Below, piece by piece: positions 10,430-20,346 of a stretch of 64,000 nt of DNA. Each line of letters starts with the position of its first letter. Position 1 is the stretch's first letter. The translations under genes were made by a program, and so were the position numbers. Under the pieces are notes generated by a model that saw only the letters and a list, made by a program, of their open reading frames with translations, did no database searches and had not been told where the DNA came from. The stretch spans positions 1,922,001 to 1,986,000 of the forward strand of contig NC_013946.1 in assembly GCF_000024425.1 (NCBI RefSeq), written 5' to 3'. This stretch comes from Meiothermus ruber DSM 1279. GTDB taxonomy: Bacteria > Deinococcota > Deinococci > Deinococcales > Thermaceae.

Positions 10430-11746
10430 TCACCCCCAGCGGCTCCCCAGGCGCTCGACCGGCCTGCCCTGTTCTACAGCTTCCACAAACTGGTGGCGGA
10501 AGTGCTTGAGGCTGCCACGCACCGGCCAGCAGGCCGCATCGGCCAGCGCACAGAAGCTGCGGCCCTCGATCTGGTCGAGCATGCTCTCCAAAAGCTCCAC
10601 ATCGCCTTTCTGGCCCTGTCCGGTTCCGATCTTCTCGAACAGGCTCACCATCCAGCCCGAAACCCCCTCGCGGCAGGGGGTGCATTTGCCGCAGGACTCG
10701 TGGCCGTAGAAGCGGGTTATGTTCCACATAGCATCCACCATGCTCATGCTGGCCGGGATGCCGATCACCCCCCCGGTGCCCAGCAGCGAGCCCTTGGCGC
10801 TGATGGACTCGTAGTCCATGGGGGTATCGAGGATTTCGTCGTTCCAGGGCAAAGGCGGGCAGGAAGAGCCCCCCGGAATAATGGCCTGGATGGGCTCGGT
10901 GGGGCCCCCGGCCCAGTCGAAGAGCAGCTCGCGGAAGGTGGTGCCCAGGGGCAGCTCGTACACGCCGGGGCGCTTGAAGGGGCCCGAGACCTGGAAGAGC
11001 TTGTGGCCCTTGGACTTTTCGGTGCCCATGCTGGCGAACCAGTCGGCCCCGCGCTCGATGATGTGCACCACCGAGCAGAGCGACTCCACGTTGTTGATGG
11101 TGGTGGGCATCCCCCACAGGCCGGCCTGGGCCGGGAAGGGGGGCTTCATGCGGGGGTTGGCCCGCAGGCCCTCGAGGGAGTTCATCAGGGCGGTCTCCTC
11201 ACCGCAGATGTAGGCCCCGGCCCCCCGGTGCACATACAGGTCGAAGCTAAAGCCGGTGCCCATCACATTCTGACCCAGGTAACCCGCCGCATAGGCCTCG
11301 CGAATCGCCGCGATAAGCCGGTCGTAGGCCCGGCGGTACTCGCCGCGGATGTAGATGTAGCCCTTGCTGGCCTGGATCGCCACCCCCGCAATCATCATGC
11401 CCTCGATAAGCTGATGGGGGTCGTCTTCCATCAGGTAGCGGTCTTTGAAGGAGCCCGGCTCCGACTCGTCGGCGTTGCAGACGATGTAGTGCTGCTTGCC
11501 GGTGTTTCTGGGCATGAAGCTCCACTTGAGCCCGGTGGGGAAGCCCGCCCCACCGCGCCCGCGCAAGCCGGACTTCTTGACCTCCTCGATCACCCAGTCC
11601 TGGCCCTGGGCGATGGCCTTGCGGATGGCCTGGTAGCCGCCGTGGGCCAGGTAATAGCTGAGCGTCCAGGAGTTGGGCTGGCCCACGTGTTTGTAGAGGG
11701 TCTTCTCGAAACGGGGGTCTTTCCCGCTCACGATGGGGCCGGTCAT
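10430..11746 (-). CDS. nuoF: NADH-quinone oxidoreductase subunit F
   Basis: NADH-oxidising subunit of complex I that binds FMN and cluster N3, 438 residues, the same as Thermus Nqo1. [13 protein letters not shown] near residue 65 and [13 protein letters not shown] near 93 belong to the NADH/FMN fold; [12 protein letters not shown] near 350 supplies three N3 ligands and the Cys in [12 protein letters not shown] near 397 the fourth. The ATG at 11746 overlaps the nuoE stop. The frame is open further upstream, but that part lies inside nuoE and is not conserved. Confidence 0.97.
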   Translation of the reverse strand: MTGPIVSGKDPRFEKTLYKHVGQPNSWTLSYYLAHGGYQAIRKAIAQGQDWVIEEVKKSGLRGRGGAGFPTGLKWSFMPRNTGKQHYIVCNADESEPGSFKDRYLMEDDPHQLIEGMMIAGVAIQASKGYIYIRGEYRRAYDRLIAAIREAYAAGYLGQNVMGTGFSFDLYVHRGAGAYICGEETALMNSLEGLRANPRMKPPFPAQAGLWGMPTTINNVESLCSVVHIIERGADWFASMGTEKSKGHKLFQVSGPFKRPGVYELPLGTTFRELLFDWAGGPTEPIQAIIPGGSSCPPLPWNDEILDTPMDYESISAKGSLLGTGGVIGIPASMSMVDAMWNITRFYGHESCGKCTPCREGVSGWMVSLFEKIGTGQGQKGDVELLESMLDQIEGRSFCALADAACWPVRGSLKHFRHQFVEAVEQGRPVERLGSRWG

Positions 11747-12294
11747 GCGCCCACCTCCTCCCCACGCACGTGCACCTCGTGCCCCACCTTGCCGGGTAGG
11801 GCGATCTCCTCGAGCTTCTTCCCTTCCCGCAGGCCCTGCAAAAGCGCGTGCAGCCGGGCCTTGGTCACGCACTCCACATAGGGCTCGTCGTTGACCTGGA
11901 TCACCGGCGCGGTGTGGCAGGAGCCCAGGCACTCCACCTTCTGAATGCTGAAGAGCCCGTCAGGGGTCACCTCCCCGCGCAGGATGCCCAGCGTCTCGAC
12001 CAGCTCATCCCACAGCTCGTCGGCCCCGCCAATGGCGCAGCTCAGGGTGGCGCACACCTGCAGGTGGTACTTGCCGGTGGGCAGGGCCTGGTAGTAGCTG
12101 TAAAAGCTCATCACGCCCGCAACCTCGGTCGCGGTGATGCCTAAGATTCGGGCGATCTCCTCCTGGCGCTCAGGGGAGATCCAGCCCTCGTCCTGCTGTA
12201 CCCGCCGCAGCATGGGCATGAGGGCCGCCCGTCGGTCGGGGTACTGCGCGAATACCTCGTTTAACCAGTCTTGCTTATCGTCGAAAAATCCCAT
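11743..12294 (-). CDS. nuoE: NADH-quinone oxidoreductase subunit E
   Basis: Thioredoxin-fold [2Fe-2S] subunit carrying cluster N1a beside NuoF. The 183 residues have the four ligands Cys81, Cys86, Cys122 and Cys126 in CATLSC and CLGSC. The ATG at 12294 follows GGAGG by 3 bases; an upstream extension of the frame has no family sequence. It lies 50 bases after nuoD and overlaps nuoF by 4 bases. Confidence 0.97.
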   Translation of the reverse strand: MGFFDDKQDWLNEVFAQYPDRRAALMPMLRRVQQDEGWISPERQEEIARILGITATEVAGVMSFYSYYQALPTGKYHLQVCATLSCAIGGADELWDELVETLGILRGEVTPDGLFSIQKVECLGSCHTAPVIQVNDEPYVECVTKARLHALLQGLREGKKLEEIALPGKVGHEVHVRGEEVGA

Positions 12295-12344
12295 ACGCCT
12301 CCGCATCATCGGGGGCCTAGACTCGCCAGACCCCCGCGAAAAAC

Positions 12345-13592
12345 TCACCGATCCACGTCCCCCATCACCGGGTCCAAGGATGCGATTACCACCACCATGT
12401 CGGCCATCTGCACGCCCTTGCAAGCATAGGGCAGGCTTTGCAGGTTCACAAAGCTGGGCGCCCGCACCTTGACCCGGTAGGGCATGGAACCCCCGTCGGA
12501 AACGATGTAGTAACCGAGCTCACCCCGCGCGCTCTCGGTGGGCACGTAGACCTCACCCAGGGCCGGGTGGAAGCCCTCGGTGACCAGCTTGAAGTGGTAG
12601 ATTACCGCCTCCATCGAGGTCTCCAGCAGGTGGCGTGGTGGCAGCGAGATCTGCGGGTTGGGGTCGCGGATGGGGCCTGGCCCGAGGGCCTCGAGCCGCT
12701 CCACGGCCTGCCGGATGATCTTGACCGACTCGCGCATCTCGAGGATGCGGATCACCATCCGGTCAAAGACATCGCCCCCGGTCAGCACCGGGACGTCGAA
12801 GTCGTAGGTCTCGTAGCCCGCGTAGGGATAAGCCTTGCGCACATCGTAGTTGACCCCCGAGGCCCGCAGGCTGCCCCCGGTAAGGGAAAGGTTGATGGCC
12901 ACCTCGGGGGGGATCACCGCCACACCGCGGGCGCGCTCGTAAAAGATGGGGCTTTCCCGGAACAAAGCCTCGTACTCGTCGATCCGGGCCGGCATCTGCG
13001 CGATGAACTTCTTCACCTCGCCCAGAAACTCCGGCGGCAGGTCTTCCTTGAGGCCGCCAATCCGGATGTAGTTATGGTGGAAGCGCTGCCCCGAGACCCA
13101 TTCGAAGAGGTCGAGCACCGCCTCGCGCTCGCGGAAGGCGTAGAAGAACGGCGTCAGCGCACCAAAGTCCAGCAGGCCCGTCCCCAGGAAGACCAGGTGC
13201 GAGGCGATGCGGGACAGCTCGTTGAGCATCACCCGGATGGCCTGGGCCCTGGGGGGCACCTGGGCCCCCACCAGCTTTTCCACGCTCAGGGCGTAGGCCA
13301 GGTCGTGGCTAAAGCTGTGCAGGTAGTCCATGCGGGGGGTGTAGGTGATGCACTGCGTGTAGGTGCGGTGCTCCATGTTCTTCTCGAAGCCGGTGTGAAG
13401 GTAGCCGATGTGGGGGGTCAGGCGCAGAATCTGCTCCCCTGAGAGATCCACCACCACCCGCAGCACCCCGTGGGTTGAGGGGTGCTGGGGCCCCACGTTG
13501 AGGGTCATGACCTCGGATTTCAGCTCCGGCGCATCGGCGATATCGTAGGCCTCCACCGAGGGGCTGTGTAGCTTTTGCGGGTCGCGCACCAT
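12345..13592 (-). CDS. nuoD: NADH-quinone oxidoreductase subunit D
   Basis: The 49-kDa-type subunit that lines the quinone site next to cluster N2, 415 residues. It shows the conserved [14 protein letters not shown] near residue 32, with the quinone-site histidine, [18 protein letters not shown] near 61-78 and the C-terminal DPVMGDVDR ending typical of the family. Its start overlaps the nuoC stop by one base (TGATG). Confidence 0.98.
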   Translation of the reverse strand: MVRDPQKLHSPSVEAYDIADAPELKSEVMTLNVGPQHPSTHGVLRVVVDLSGEQILRLTPHIGYLHTGFEKNMEHRTYTQCITYTPRMDYLHSFSHDLAYALSVEKLVGAQVPPRAQAIRVMLNELSRIASHLVFLGTGLLDFGALTPFFYAFREREAVLDLFEWVSGQRFHHNYIRIGGLKEDLPPEFLGEVKKFIAQMPARIDEYEALFRESPIFYERARGVAVIPPEVAINLSLTGGSLRASGVNYDVRKAYPYAGYETYDFDVPVLTGGDVFDRMVIRILEMRESVKIIRQAVERLEALGPGPIRDPNPQISLPPRHLLETSMEAVIYHFKLVTEGFHPALGEVYVPTESARGELGYYIVSDGGSMPYRVKVRAPSFVNLQSLPYACKGVQMADMVVVIASLDPVMGDVDR

Positions 13593-14221
13593 CAGTTGCC
13601 TCCCTTCACAACCTTCTGCACCTCAGCGGCCACATCCTGGTAACCCTTGCGGGTACCCCCCCGCCAGCCGGTCATGCCGCCTTTATCGCCGGACAGGCCG
13701 GCCCGGAAAGCGTCGGGATCAATGAAGCGGCCCTCCTTGAACAAAGTGGGGGTCTCGCCCAGGGGGAAGTCCTTGCGCAGGGGGTGGCCTTCCAGGTCTT
13801 CGGGGGTCAGGATTTTGCGCAGGTCGGGGTGGCCCTCGAAGCGGATGCCCAGCAGGTCGAAGACCTCGCGCTCGAGGTAGTCAGCCCCCATCCATAGATC
13901 GGTCAGACTGGGCAGGCTGGGGTTGGCCTCGGGCACATACACCCGGATGAAGACCCGGCTGCCATCGCCCCCCTGGTAGCCCGGCAACGAAACCAGCTCA
14001 TAAACCACGCAGAAACGCTCCGGTTTGGGTTGGGGGTATTTCAGGTAGTCAATGCCCACCACGTCGGCCAGGTAGTTCCAACCCTGGCTTTTGAGCTGGG
14101 TCAGCAAGGCCTTGAACTCGCCGCGGGGCACCACCACCCAGGTGTTGCCGTGGGCCTCCTCGATGGCCCAACCGTTGGCTTGAGCCTGTTTTTTTAGCTC
14201 GGTCAGCTTTTGCATGTCCAC
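13592..14221 (-). CDS. nuoC: NADH-quinone oxidoreductase subunit C
   Basis: The 30-kDa-type peripheral subunit of complex I, 209 residues from the GTG at 14221 or 207 from the in-frame ATG at 14215; Thermus Nqo5 has 207, so the ATG is possible although its GAGGTG sits only 3 bases away. [14 protein letters not shown] near residue 58 and the signature [20 protein letters not shown] near 115, followed by [13 protein letters not shown], identify it. It has no cofactor. It lies 10 bases after nuoB. Confidence 0.96.
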   Translation of the reverse strand: MDMQKLTELKKQAQANGWAIEEAHGNTWVVVPRGEFKALLTQLKSQGWNYLADVVGIDYLKYPQPKPERFCVVYELVSLPGYQGGDGSRVFIRVYVPEANPSLPSLTDLWMGADYLEREVFDLLGIRFEGHPDLRKILTPEDLEGHPLRKDFPLGETPTLFKEGRFIDPDAFRAGLSGDKGGMTGWRGGTRKGYQDVAAEVQKVVKGGN

Positions 14222-14231
14222 CTCGAGCGCC

Positions 14232-14771
<540 letters not shown>

Positions 14772-14803
14772 TCAAAACCCCCTTTGTCTTCGGGCTGGGC
14801 CCA

Positions 14804-15163
14804 CTAGTGCCATTTCATCACGCCCTTGTACCACTCGTACAAAAACCCCACGAACAACAAAAGCGTGAAGGCCAGCAGGCCGAAAAAGCCCACCACACCC
14901 ACGGTACCGGCGCTCACCGCGTAGGGCCACAAAAAGGCCACCTCCACATCGAAGATGATGAACAGCATCGCCACCGCGTAGAAGTGCACCGGGAAGCGCT
15001 TGACCTCCCCGGCGGGGTCGTTGCCCGACTCGTAGGGCATCAACTTGAAACGACCGCCCTTTTTAGGGCCCAGCAGGGCCCCCACCACGGTTGCCAGCAC
15101 GGCAATGCCGACGGCAACAGCCAAGTACACCAGCAGAGCCTGATACTCACTAATCGGTGACAT
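14804..15163 (-). CDS. nuoA: NADH-quinone oxidoreductase subunit A
   Basis: First gene of the nuo operon: a 119-residue, three-helix membrane subunit, the same length as Thermus Nqo7. The loop with the quinone-proximal cysteine is replaced by a [15 protein letters not shown] segment that keeps the conserved YESG motif. [21 protein letters not shown] near residue 77-97 is the conserved second helix (split here for length: FPVHFYAV then [18 protein letters not shown]). The ATG at 15163 has GAGGAGG upstream. About 250 bases separate it from the next gene; that space must hold the operon promoter, but I see no unambiguous -35/-10 pair. Confidence 0.97.
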   Translation of the reverse strand: MSPISEYQALLVYLAVAVGIAVLATVVGALLGPKKGGRFKLMPYESGNDPAGEVKRFPVHFYAVAMLFIIFDVEVAFLWPYAVSAGTVGVVGFFGLLAFTLLLFVGFLYEWYKGVMKWH

Positions 15164-15371
15164 GCGCCTCCTCTTAACTTAGGGTGGTCGAGCTTGTGCC
15201 CATCTTCACGAGGCCTGGTAAAGCCCGCACTGCCCGACCGACTGTCGCCAACATCTTACACTTCCACCTTCCCGACGCAACCAGGTTGTTACTTAGAAGA
15301 TAGTTTGGAACAAGGGCAAACATTGTAGAAAAATCTACCGTGCCCCGGCCAGCCAATGGCCCAAAGCATTG

Positions 15372-15399
15372 CCCTCCCAGGCTCATTGCGCTGGGAGGG
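15372..15399 (-). repeat. Inverted repeat downstream of the PaaK-like gene
   Basis: Perfect 9-bp arms CCCTCCCAG and CTGGGAGGG with a 10-base loop, 17 bases past the stop of the PaaK-like gene and about 210 bases upstream of nuoA. It lacks a T tract on the minus strand, so it is at best a weak terminator or a stem that shields the 3' end. The rest of 15164-15416 shows no gene. Confidence 0.55.
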
Positions 15400-15416
15400 G
15401 TTCGCAGAAGAGATTT

Positions 15417-16556
15417 TTAGTAGCGCTTATCCACCAGCGGCGGCCCTTCCAGGGCGGGGTCGGCCTGAATCTCGTCCAGGCGGATGCCGGTGGCCTGCTG
15501 CAAGGCCGGGCCAAGCTGGGGCGGCACCGCCTCGGCCTTGATGCGCAGGGTGAGCTTGTCGGTGCCCCCTTCTTTGGTTTCCACCACCAGTTGGGCACCG
15601 CCGCGGGGGTCAATGCCAAAGGCCATCAGCAGGGGAGCCAGTTCGGTGGGGTAGAGCTTGACCCCCTTCACCTTGACCATCAGGTCGGTGCGCCCAATCA
15701 CCCCCCTGGGCAGGCAGAGCCGCCCCTCAGGGCGCAATACCACCGCCAGATCGCCGGTGCGGAAGCGGATCATGGGCATCAGGGTGCGCGAGAGCGAGGT
15801 CACCACCATCTCCCCTTTTTCGCCCTCCGGGGTGGGCTCGAGGGTCTCGGGGTCGAGCACCTCGATAATGGCCATCTCGGGGATTTCCCACAGCCCGTTT
15901 TTTTCCAGCCCCTCCCCGGCCACCACCCCCAGCTCCGAGGTGCCGTAGGCGTCAACCGCAACCCCGCCAATGGCCTGCTCGAGCTTCTCGCGGTAGCCCG
16001 GCACCGAGGTAAAGGGTTCGCCACCGGCCATCAAAAGCTCAAACCGGCCCCCGGCCTGGGCAATCTTCATGGCAAAGCTGGGGTTAGCGACCAGAATCTC
16101 GAAACCGTACTGCTGCTGTAGCTGCACGATGCGCTCGGCCTCGCCGGGGCCATGCGGCAAAACCATCGCACCGGCCCGTTGCAGGGCCTCGTGAAACAGC
16201 CAGCCGCCGGCAAAAATGTGGTAGCCAAAAGCCACCAGGGCTTTCTTGCCGGCCACCCCCAGGCGCTGCATCTGGGCCGATAAAGCCTGGGCCTGGTACT
16301 CCACATCCTCGGCGGAGAGGTACTCGGGCATCCAGCCGATGGCCGGGCTCGGGGTCAGGTGCATCAGGGCTGCGCCTTTGGGGGGCTGGGGGTTCGACTG
16401 GATATAGGCCAGCCACTCCTGCCGGGTGGTGAGGGGCAGGCTGGCAATACGCTCAGGGGTCAGGCTCTGGACGTCTACATTGCTGAGTTTTTGGGCGTAA
16501 ACGGGGTGCTTTTGCGCAGCAGCAACCACGGTGCGAAGGCGTTGGACTCGATCCAT
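15417..16556 (-). CDS. PaaK-like AMP-forming acyl-CoA ligase/adenylyltransferase
   Basis: 379-residue member of the adenylate-forming family related to phenylacetate-CoA ligase and coenzyme F390 synthetase. The order of motifs fits: PLTTRQEWLAYIQSN near residue 41, VDAYGTSELG near 200 (acceptor motif), RFRTGDLAVV near 263 with the ATP-ribose-binding aspartate, and GRTDLMVKVKGVKLYPTEL near 287. A small C-terminal ACT-like lid follows. It is some 50 residues shorter than typical PaaK, so the acid it activates cannot be named. The ATG at 16556 has GGAG 8 bases upstream. It is oriented with nuo but separated from it by about 250 bases. Confidence 0.8.
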   Translation of the reverse strand: MDRVQRLRTVVAAAQKHPVYAQKLSNVDVQSLTPERIASLPLTTRQEWLAYIQSNPQPPKGAALMHLTPSPAIGWMPEYLSAEDVEYQAQALSAQMQRLGVAGKKALVAFGYHIFAGGWLFHEALQRAGAMVLPHGPGEAERIVQLQQQYGFEILVANPSFAMKIAQAGGRFELLMAGGEPFTSVPGYREKLEQAIGGVAVDAYGTSELGVVAGEGLEKNGLWEIPEMAIIEVLDPETLEPTPEGEKGEMVVTSLSRTLMPMIRFRTGDLAVVLRPEGRLCLPRGVIGRTDLMVKVKGVKLYPTELAPLLMAFGIDPRGGAQLVVETKEGGTDKLTLRIKAEAVPPQLGPALQQATGIRLDEIQADPALEGPPLVDKRY

Positions 16557-16637
16557 AGCAGGGCTCCTTTTCTGTACGCACCGATTATACGGCTTACCAC
16601 ACCCTGCAGTCGGCCCCAGCTAAGGTTGTCGGGAAAT

Positions 16638-16943
16638 TTAGTCGAACAGGTCAAAAAGCCGGCCCAGCTTGCTTTTCTTCTTACCGTGGCGCTTGTAGTA
16701 CTCGTCGTCGTCGGTGTCGTAGGGGTTGCGGTGATGGGTGGGCGGGGGGGCGTACTGCTGGCGGTAGCGCTCGATCTCGGCCTCGTATTCCTGTTCGTAC
16801 TGGCGCACCTGGCCCAGCAGTTTTTCCATCTCACCGCCATCGAGCCAGACACCCCGGCACTTGGGGCAGACGTCTATGTGCACACCGTTGCGCTGGATTT
16901 CGTTCATTCCGGTCTGGCAGTTTGGGCAGATCAGCAGGGGCAT
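16638..16943 (-). CDS. TFIIB-type zinc-ribbon protein
   Basis: Small cytoplasmic protein of 101 residues. The N-terminal CPNC at residues 6-9 and CPKC near 26-29, followed by RGVWLDGGEMEKLL, is the bacterial TFIIB-like zinc-ribbon family. A charged, Tyr- and Glu-rich stretch predicted to form a coiled coil follows, then a His/Asp-rich linker and a basic tail. I take the ATG at 16943 because GGAGG lies 5 bases before it; an ATG 12 bases further upstream overlaps that site. Function is unknown. Confidence 0.85.
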   Translation of the reverse strand: MPLLICPNCQTGMNEIQRNGVHIDVCPKCRGVWLDGGEMEKLLGQVRQYEQEYEAEIERYRQQYAPPPTHHRNPYDTDDDEYYKRHGKKKSKLGRLFDLFD

Positions 16944-17074
16944 AGATTCCTCCATCTCCAGCCTGCCAGAAATTGCGCCCAGCGATGGGGGTGGGGCGGC
17001 TATTCAAGCGGCGGACTTTACCCTACAGTGGTGAAGTAAAAACGCCCGATAAGCACTCATAAAACTCATACGGC

Positions 17075-17782
17075 TTAGCGCTTGAGCAGCTCCAGCGCCA
17101 CCCACAAGCCCAGCCGCCGTTCGGGGCTCTCGAGGTCGCCCAGCATGCCCCTGAGCTGCTCGAGGCGGTAGTAGATGCTCTGCCGGCGCACCCCCAGCCG
17201 GCGGGCGGTCTCAGCGATGTTGAACTGCGAGGCCAGCAGGGCTTCCAGGGTAGCCAGCAGGGTGCTGCGGGGCCGGCTGGGCAGGTTCAGAATGGCCCCT
17301 AGCTGGCGCTGCAGAAAGCTGCGGTCGCGGCCGGTCTCGACCAGGGCCTCCAGGAGCGAGTCCAGCAGCGGCTCTTCCCTATCCACCGCCGGGCGCAGAA
17401 TGCGCTCGTGGGCCGCGCGGGTCAGGTCGGCAAAGCGCACCTCGCTGCGAAAAACCAGGATGGGGAATTGCAGCATTCGGGCGGTTTGCAGCATCTCCGG
17501 GGGCACCTCGGTGAGCCACTGCACCAGCTCGAGGCCGAGCCCCCCCACCCCGGCCTCGGCCAGCGAGCGCACATAGGCCACCTGGGCCTCGGGCGTGCTG
17601 CGGGAGAGCTCGAGGCCAGTGGAAAGCACCAGCTCACCCCCCGACAGCAGCCGGGCCACGTCCAGCACCTCGGCCACGTGCACCCAGGTGATGGGGGCCT
17701 CGAGCCGAGCCTGCCCCGAGAGCAGTTCCGCCCCGGCAAAGGCGGGAAGCTCGAGAATCTGGCGCAGGGTGGGCAGGTGCAT
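17075..17782 (-). CDS. PucR-family transcriptional regulator
   Basis: 235-residue DNA-binding regulator. Residues 1-120 match the PucR N-terminal domain (LRQILELPAFAGAELLSGQ, then VLSTGLELS), and residues about 185-215 form the C-terminal helix-turn-helix, with NIAETARRLGVRRQSIYYRL typical of PucR/CdaR proteins. The usual GGDEF-like middle part is reduced. It is the last gene of the pyrimidine operon, 3 bases after the carbamoyl-amino-acid hydrolase, so by location it is the likely sensor and regulator of that operon; the effector is not evident. Confidence 0.9.
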   Translation of the reverse strand: MHLPTLRQILELPAFAGAELLSGQARLEAPITWVHVAEVLDVARLLSGGELVLSTGLELSRSTPEAQVAYVRSLAEAGVGGLGLELVQWLTEVPPEMLQTARMLQFPILVFRSEVRFADLTRAAHERILRPAVDREEPLLDSLLEALVETGRDRSFLQRQLGAILNLPSRPRSTLLATLEALLASQFNIAETARRLGVRRQSIYYRLEQLRGMLGDLESPERRLGLWVALELLKR

Positions 17783-17785
17783 ACC

Positions 17786-19024
17786 CTACTGCTTGGCAAT
17801 CCAGTGCATGGTCTTCTCGGCCAGCCGATCCAGGGCCTGCACCGCGAGCTCGAGGTGTTCTTCTTTGGTGTCCTCGATTTTGTTGTGGCTGATACCGTGC
17901 AGGCTCTGCACGAACATCATCACCGTGGGAATGCCAGCGCGGGCCACCTCGGCGGCGTCGTGCAGGGGCCCCGAGGGCAGGCGGTGCGAGACCCCGGCCA
18001 CCTCGCGGATGGCCTGGTCGCAGAACTCGATCAGGTCGGGGTGGAACAGGATGGGGTGAATCCGCCAGATGGTGCTCCACTCCGGCTCCGGCAGTCCCCC
18101 CTCGCGGGCGAAGCGCTGGCTGGCTTTTTCGGCTTCGAACTTGAGCCGGGCCAGGGCCTCGGCGTCGAGGTGGCGCTGGTCGAGGGTGATGGTGCATTCC
18201 GCCACCACGCTGGTCACAATCCCCGGTTTGGTAACGCAGCTCCCGATGGTGCTAACCCCTCCGTTGCGGTCGGTAATGTTGTAGATCTCGGAGGCCATTT
18301 TGCCTGCGGCCAGAAAGGCATCCTTGCGCTTATGCATGGGCGTGGAGCCGGAGTGGGCGGCCTGGCCCCTAAAGGTGATGGCGTGGCGCTCGACTCCAAA
18401 GGTTCCCAGCACCACCCCCAGGGGCAGGCCCATATCCAGCAGCACCGGGCCCTGTTCGATGTGGAGCTCGAGGTAGGCTGCGGCGTTTTTCTGCTCACTC
18501 TGGGCCTCGAGCATCCTATCCATCTCCACCCCGCAGCGCCGCAGGGCCTCCTCCAGGCGGATGCCGTCCTTGTCGGTGCGGTCTTTTTCCAACTCGGGCT
18601 CGAGGGTGCCCGAGAAGGCCGAGGAACCCAGCAGGCTGCGGCCAAAGCGGGCCCCCTCCTCGTCGGCCCAGTCCACCAGCCGCACCGTGACCGGGGGGTT
18701 CCCCTGGTACTCCTCGGCGATGCGGCGCAGAACCTCGAGGCCCGCCAGTACGTTCAAGCAGCCATCCAGCCAGCCCCCGCCCGGCACCGAGTCCAGGTGG
18801 CCGCCAATCAGCAGGGCCTTTTCGCTTTTGCCTTTGAGCGTCACCCAGTTGTTGCCGGCGGCGTCGTAGTGCTGCTCCACCGGTAGGCCCTCCAGCTTGC
18901 GGTTAAACCATTCGCGCGCCTTGAGCCAGGTATCGCTCCAGGCCACCCGCCAGGCGCCGTTTTCGTCGGCGGTCAGTTCGCGCAGCTCCTTAAGTTCGGC
19001 GATGGTTCGTTGGGGGTTTAGCAT
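17786..19024 (-). CDS. Zn-dependent N-carbamoyl-amino-acid hydrolase (beta-ureidopropionase type, M20 family)
   Basis: 412-residue amidase of the hydantoinase/carbamoylase family. Metal ligands are visible in GGHLDSVPGGGWLDG (His76, Asp78, Asp87) and VDWADEEGARFG (Glu122/123), plus ELHIEQGP near residue 183 and the GISHN histidine near the end. The likely reaction is hydrolysis of N-carbamoyl-beta-alanine (or N-carbamoyl-beta-aminoisobutyrate) to the beta-amino acid, CO2 and ammonia, the third step of reductive pyrimidine breakdown; this substrate is inferred from the neighbours preT, preA and hydA. The ATG at 19024 has GGAG 8 bases upstream. Confidence 0.9.
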   Translation of the reverse strand: MLNPQRTIAELKELRELTADENGAWRVAWSDTWLKAREWFNRKLEGLPVEQHYDAAGNNWVTLKGKSEKALLIGGHLDSVPGGGWLDGCLNVLAGLEVLRRIAEEYQGNPPVTVRLVDWADEEGARFGRSLLGSSAFSGTLEPELEKDRTDKDGIRLEEALRRCGVEMDRMLEAQSEQKNAAAYLELHIEQGPVLLDMGLPLGVVLGTFGVERHAITFRGQAAHSGSTPMHKRKDAFLAAGKMASEIYNITDRNGGVSTIGSCVTKPGIVTSVVAECTITLDQRHLDAEALARLKFEAEKASQRFAREGGLPEPEWSTIWRIHPILFHPDLIEFCDQAIREVAGVSHRLPSGPLHDAAEVARAGIPTVMMFVQSLHGISHNKIEDTKEEHLELAVQALDRLAEKTMHWIAKQ

Positions 19025-19126
19025 GGTTGTCTCCAGGAAAGCGATCTGTTTGGATAGCCTTGGGGTGAAATAGGGGCGACGCGCTGGCCGCCCCTCTGGC
19101 ACGATTGTCTTTGGCTCAGGTACGGG

Positions 19127-20212
19127 TTATTTCCAGTCTCGAGCCCGCTTACCGGTGGCGGCTTCCCAGGGGCCGTAGTCCACGGTGGCCGCCGGGGGGT
19201 CTTTGGTCAGGATGCCCTGCTCGCGCAGCAGGCGCACCGAGGCCTGGTAGTCGGCAGGCACCAGGAAGCCGGCCCAGCCTTTGGTGGTGGCCCCGGCGTT
19301 GTAGAGCTTGGCGATCTCGGCCATCTGCCAGGTCTGGTGGCCCTTGGCGTCGGCGCGGGTGCCGGAGCCTTTGCAGGTGTTGCCGCAGAAGGGCAGCACA
19401 TACTTTTCGACGGTCTCGGCCTGGTTGGCCACCGCCCAGTTCCAGCCCTGGATGGAGGCCCGAATCAGGCGCGCGGCCACCTGACGGCCCGTGAGGCCCG
19501 AACCCTTGAAGTTGCGGTCATTCAAAACCCGTTCGGTGGTAAAAATCAGGTCTTCAAGCAGGTTGATACCCTCATCGGCCAGCTTGAACACATCCACCTT
19601 GGTCTCGTCGTAGCCCAGCCCGGCGATCTGGTTGACCTCGTTATAGGTCATGGCCGAGACCAACTGCACCTTGTCGGGGAAGACCAGGGCCGGGTCGAAG
19701 GGGTAGCTCACCGCGGTGACATCGGGGTTGGTTACCCGGGGGTCCAGCGAGCTGGTCAGGCCGCACTTGCGGAACAGGGCCACCGCCGGGTACTCGTTGC
19801 CGGAAGGCCAGACCCCCACGCTCTTACCCTTGAGGTCTTTGCACAGGTCCTTGATGCCGGTGGATTTCAGCGCCACCAGCGTAAAGCCCGAGCGCTGGAA
19901 AATCTGGGCCAGGTGCACCACCGGAATGCCGCGCTCCCGAGCGGTGAGCAGGTCGGCAATCCAGGTGGTGCCGAAGTCGGCCGCGCCGGACTGCACCACC
20001 TGAATGGGGGACTGGTCGCCCGCCGGTAGCAGGGTTACATCCAGCCCCTGGGCCCGGAAAAAGCCCCGTTCTTTAGCCACAAAGAAACCAGCAAACTGGG
20101 CCTGCGGAAACCACTTGAGCTGCAGGTTTACCTTCACCAGGTTTTGCTGGGCGCTCGCCAACGACGCCAGCAAGAAAACTGCCAGTACCCAAACGACCGA
20201 CCACTTCTTCAT
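19127..20212 (-). CDS. ABC transporter substrate-binding protein, NMT1/THI5 type
   Basis: 361-residue exported binding protein. A clear signal peptide (MKKWSVVWVLAVFLLASLASA, split as MKKW then a hydrophobic core ending in SLASA) gives cleavage near residue 21. The mature part starts with VNLQLKWFPQAQFAGFFVA, the hallmark of the ThiY/NMT1 family that binds pyrimidine-like ligands. Four cysteines (DLCKDL, RKCGLT, PFCGNTCK) may form disulfides. It belongs with the two permeases and the ATPase upstream in the same operon. From context the ligand is probably uracil, thymine or a related pyrimidine. Confidence 0.9.
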   Translation of the reverse strand: MKKWSVVWVLAVFLLASLASAQQNLVKVNLQLKWFPQAQFAGFFVAKERGFFRAQGLDVTLLPAGDQSPIQVVQSGAADFGTTWIADLLTARERGIPVVHLAQIFQRSGFTLVALKSTGIKDLCKDLKGKSVGVWPSGNEYPAVALFRKCGLTSSLDPRVTNPDVTAVSYPFDPALVFPDKVQLVSAMTYNEVNQIAGLGYDETKVDVFKLADEGINLLEDLIFTTERVLNDRNFKGSGLTGRQVAARLIRASIQGWNWAVANQAETVEKYVLPFCGNTCKGSGTRADAKGHQTWQMAEIAKLYNAGATTKGWAGFLVPADYQASVRLLREQGILTKDPPAATVDYGPWEAATGKRARDWK

Positions 20213-20346
20213 CCTTGCCTCCTTTTGTGCCAGAACGACTTCAGATGGTAGCCTACTGCACCTTACAACCCTTTCGTCAAGCGCGCTCTTGTCACCCCCT
20301 CACTGGATAAGTTGCAGGTAGAGCTGCGGTTCATCCAGCACCCCTG

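Noticed and set aside
15174-15386. 70-codon frame on the minus strand upstream of nuoA
   Set aside because: No Shine-Dalgarno, unlikely composition, and it fills the region that should contain the nuo promoter.
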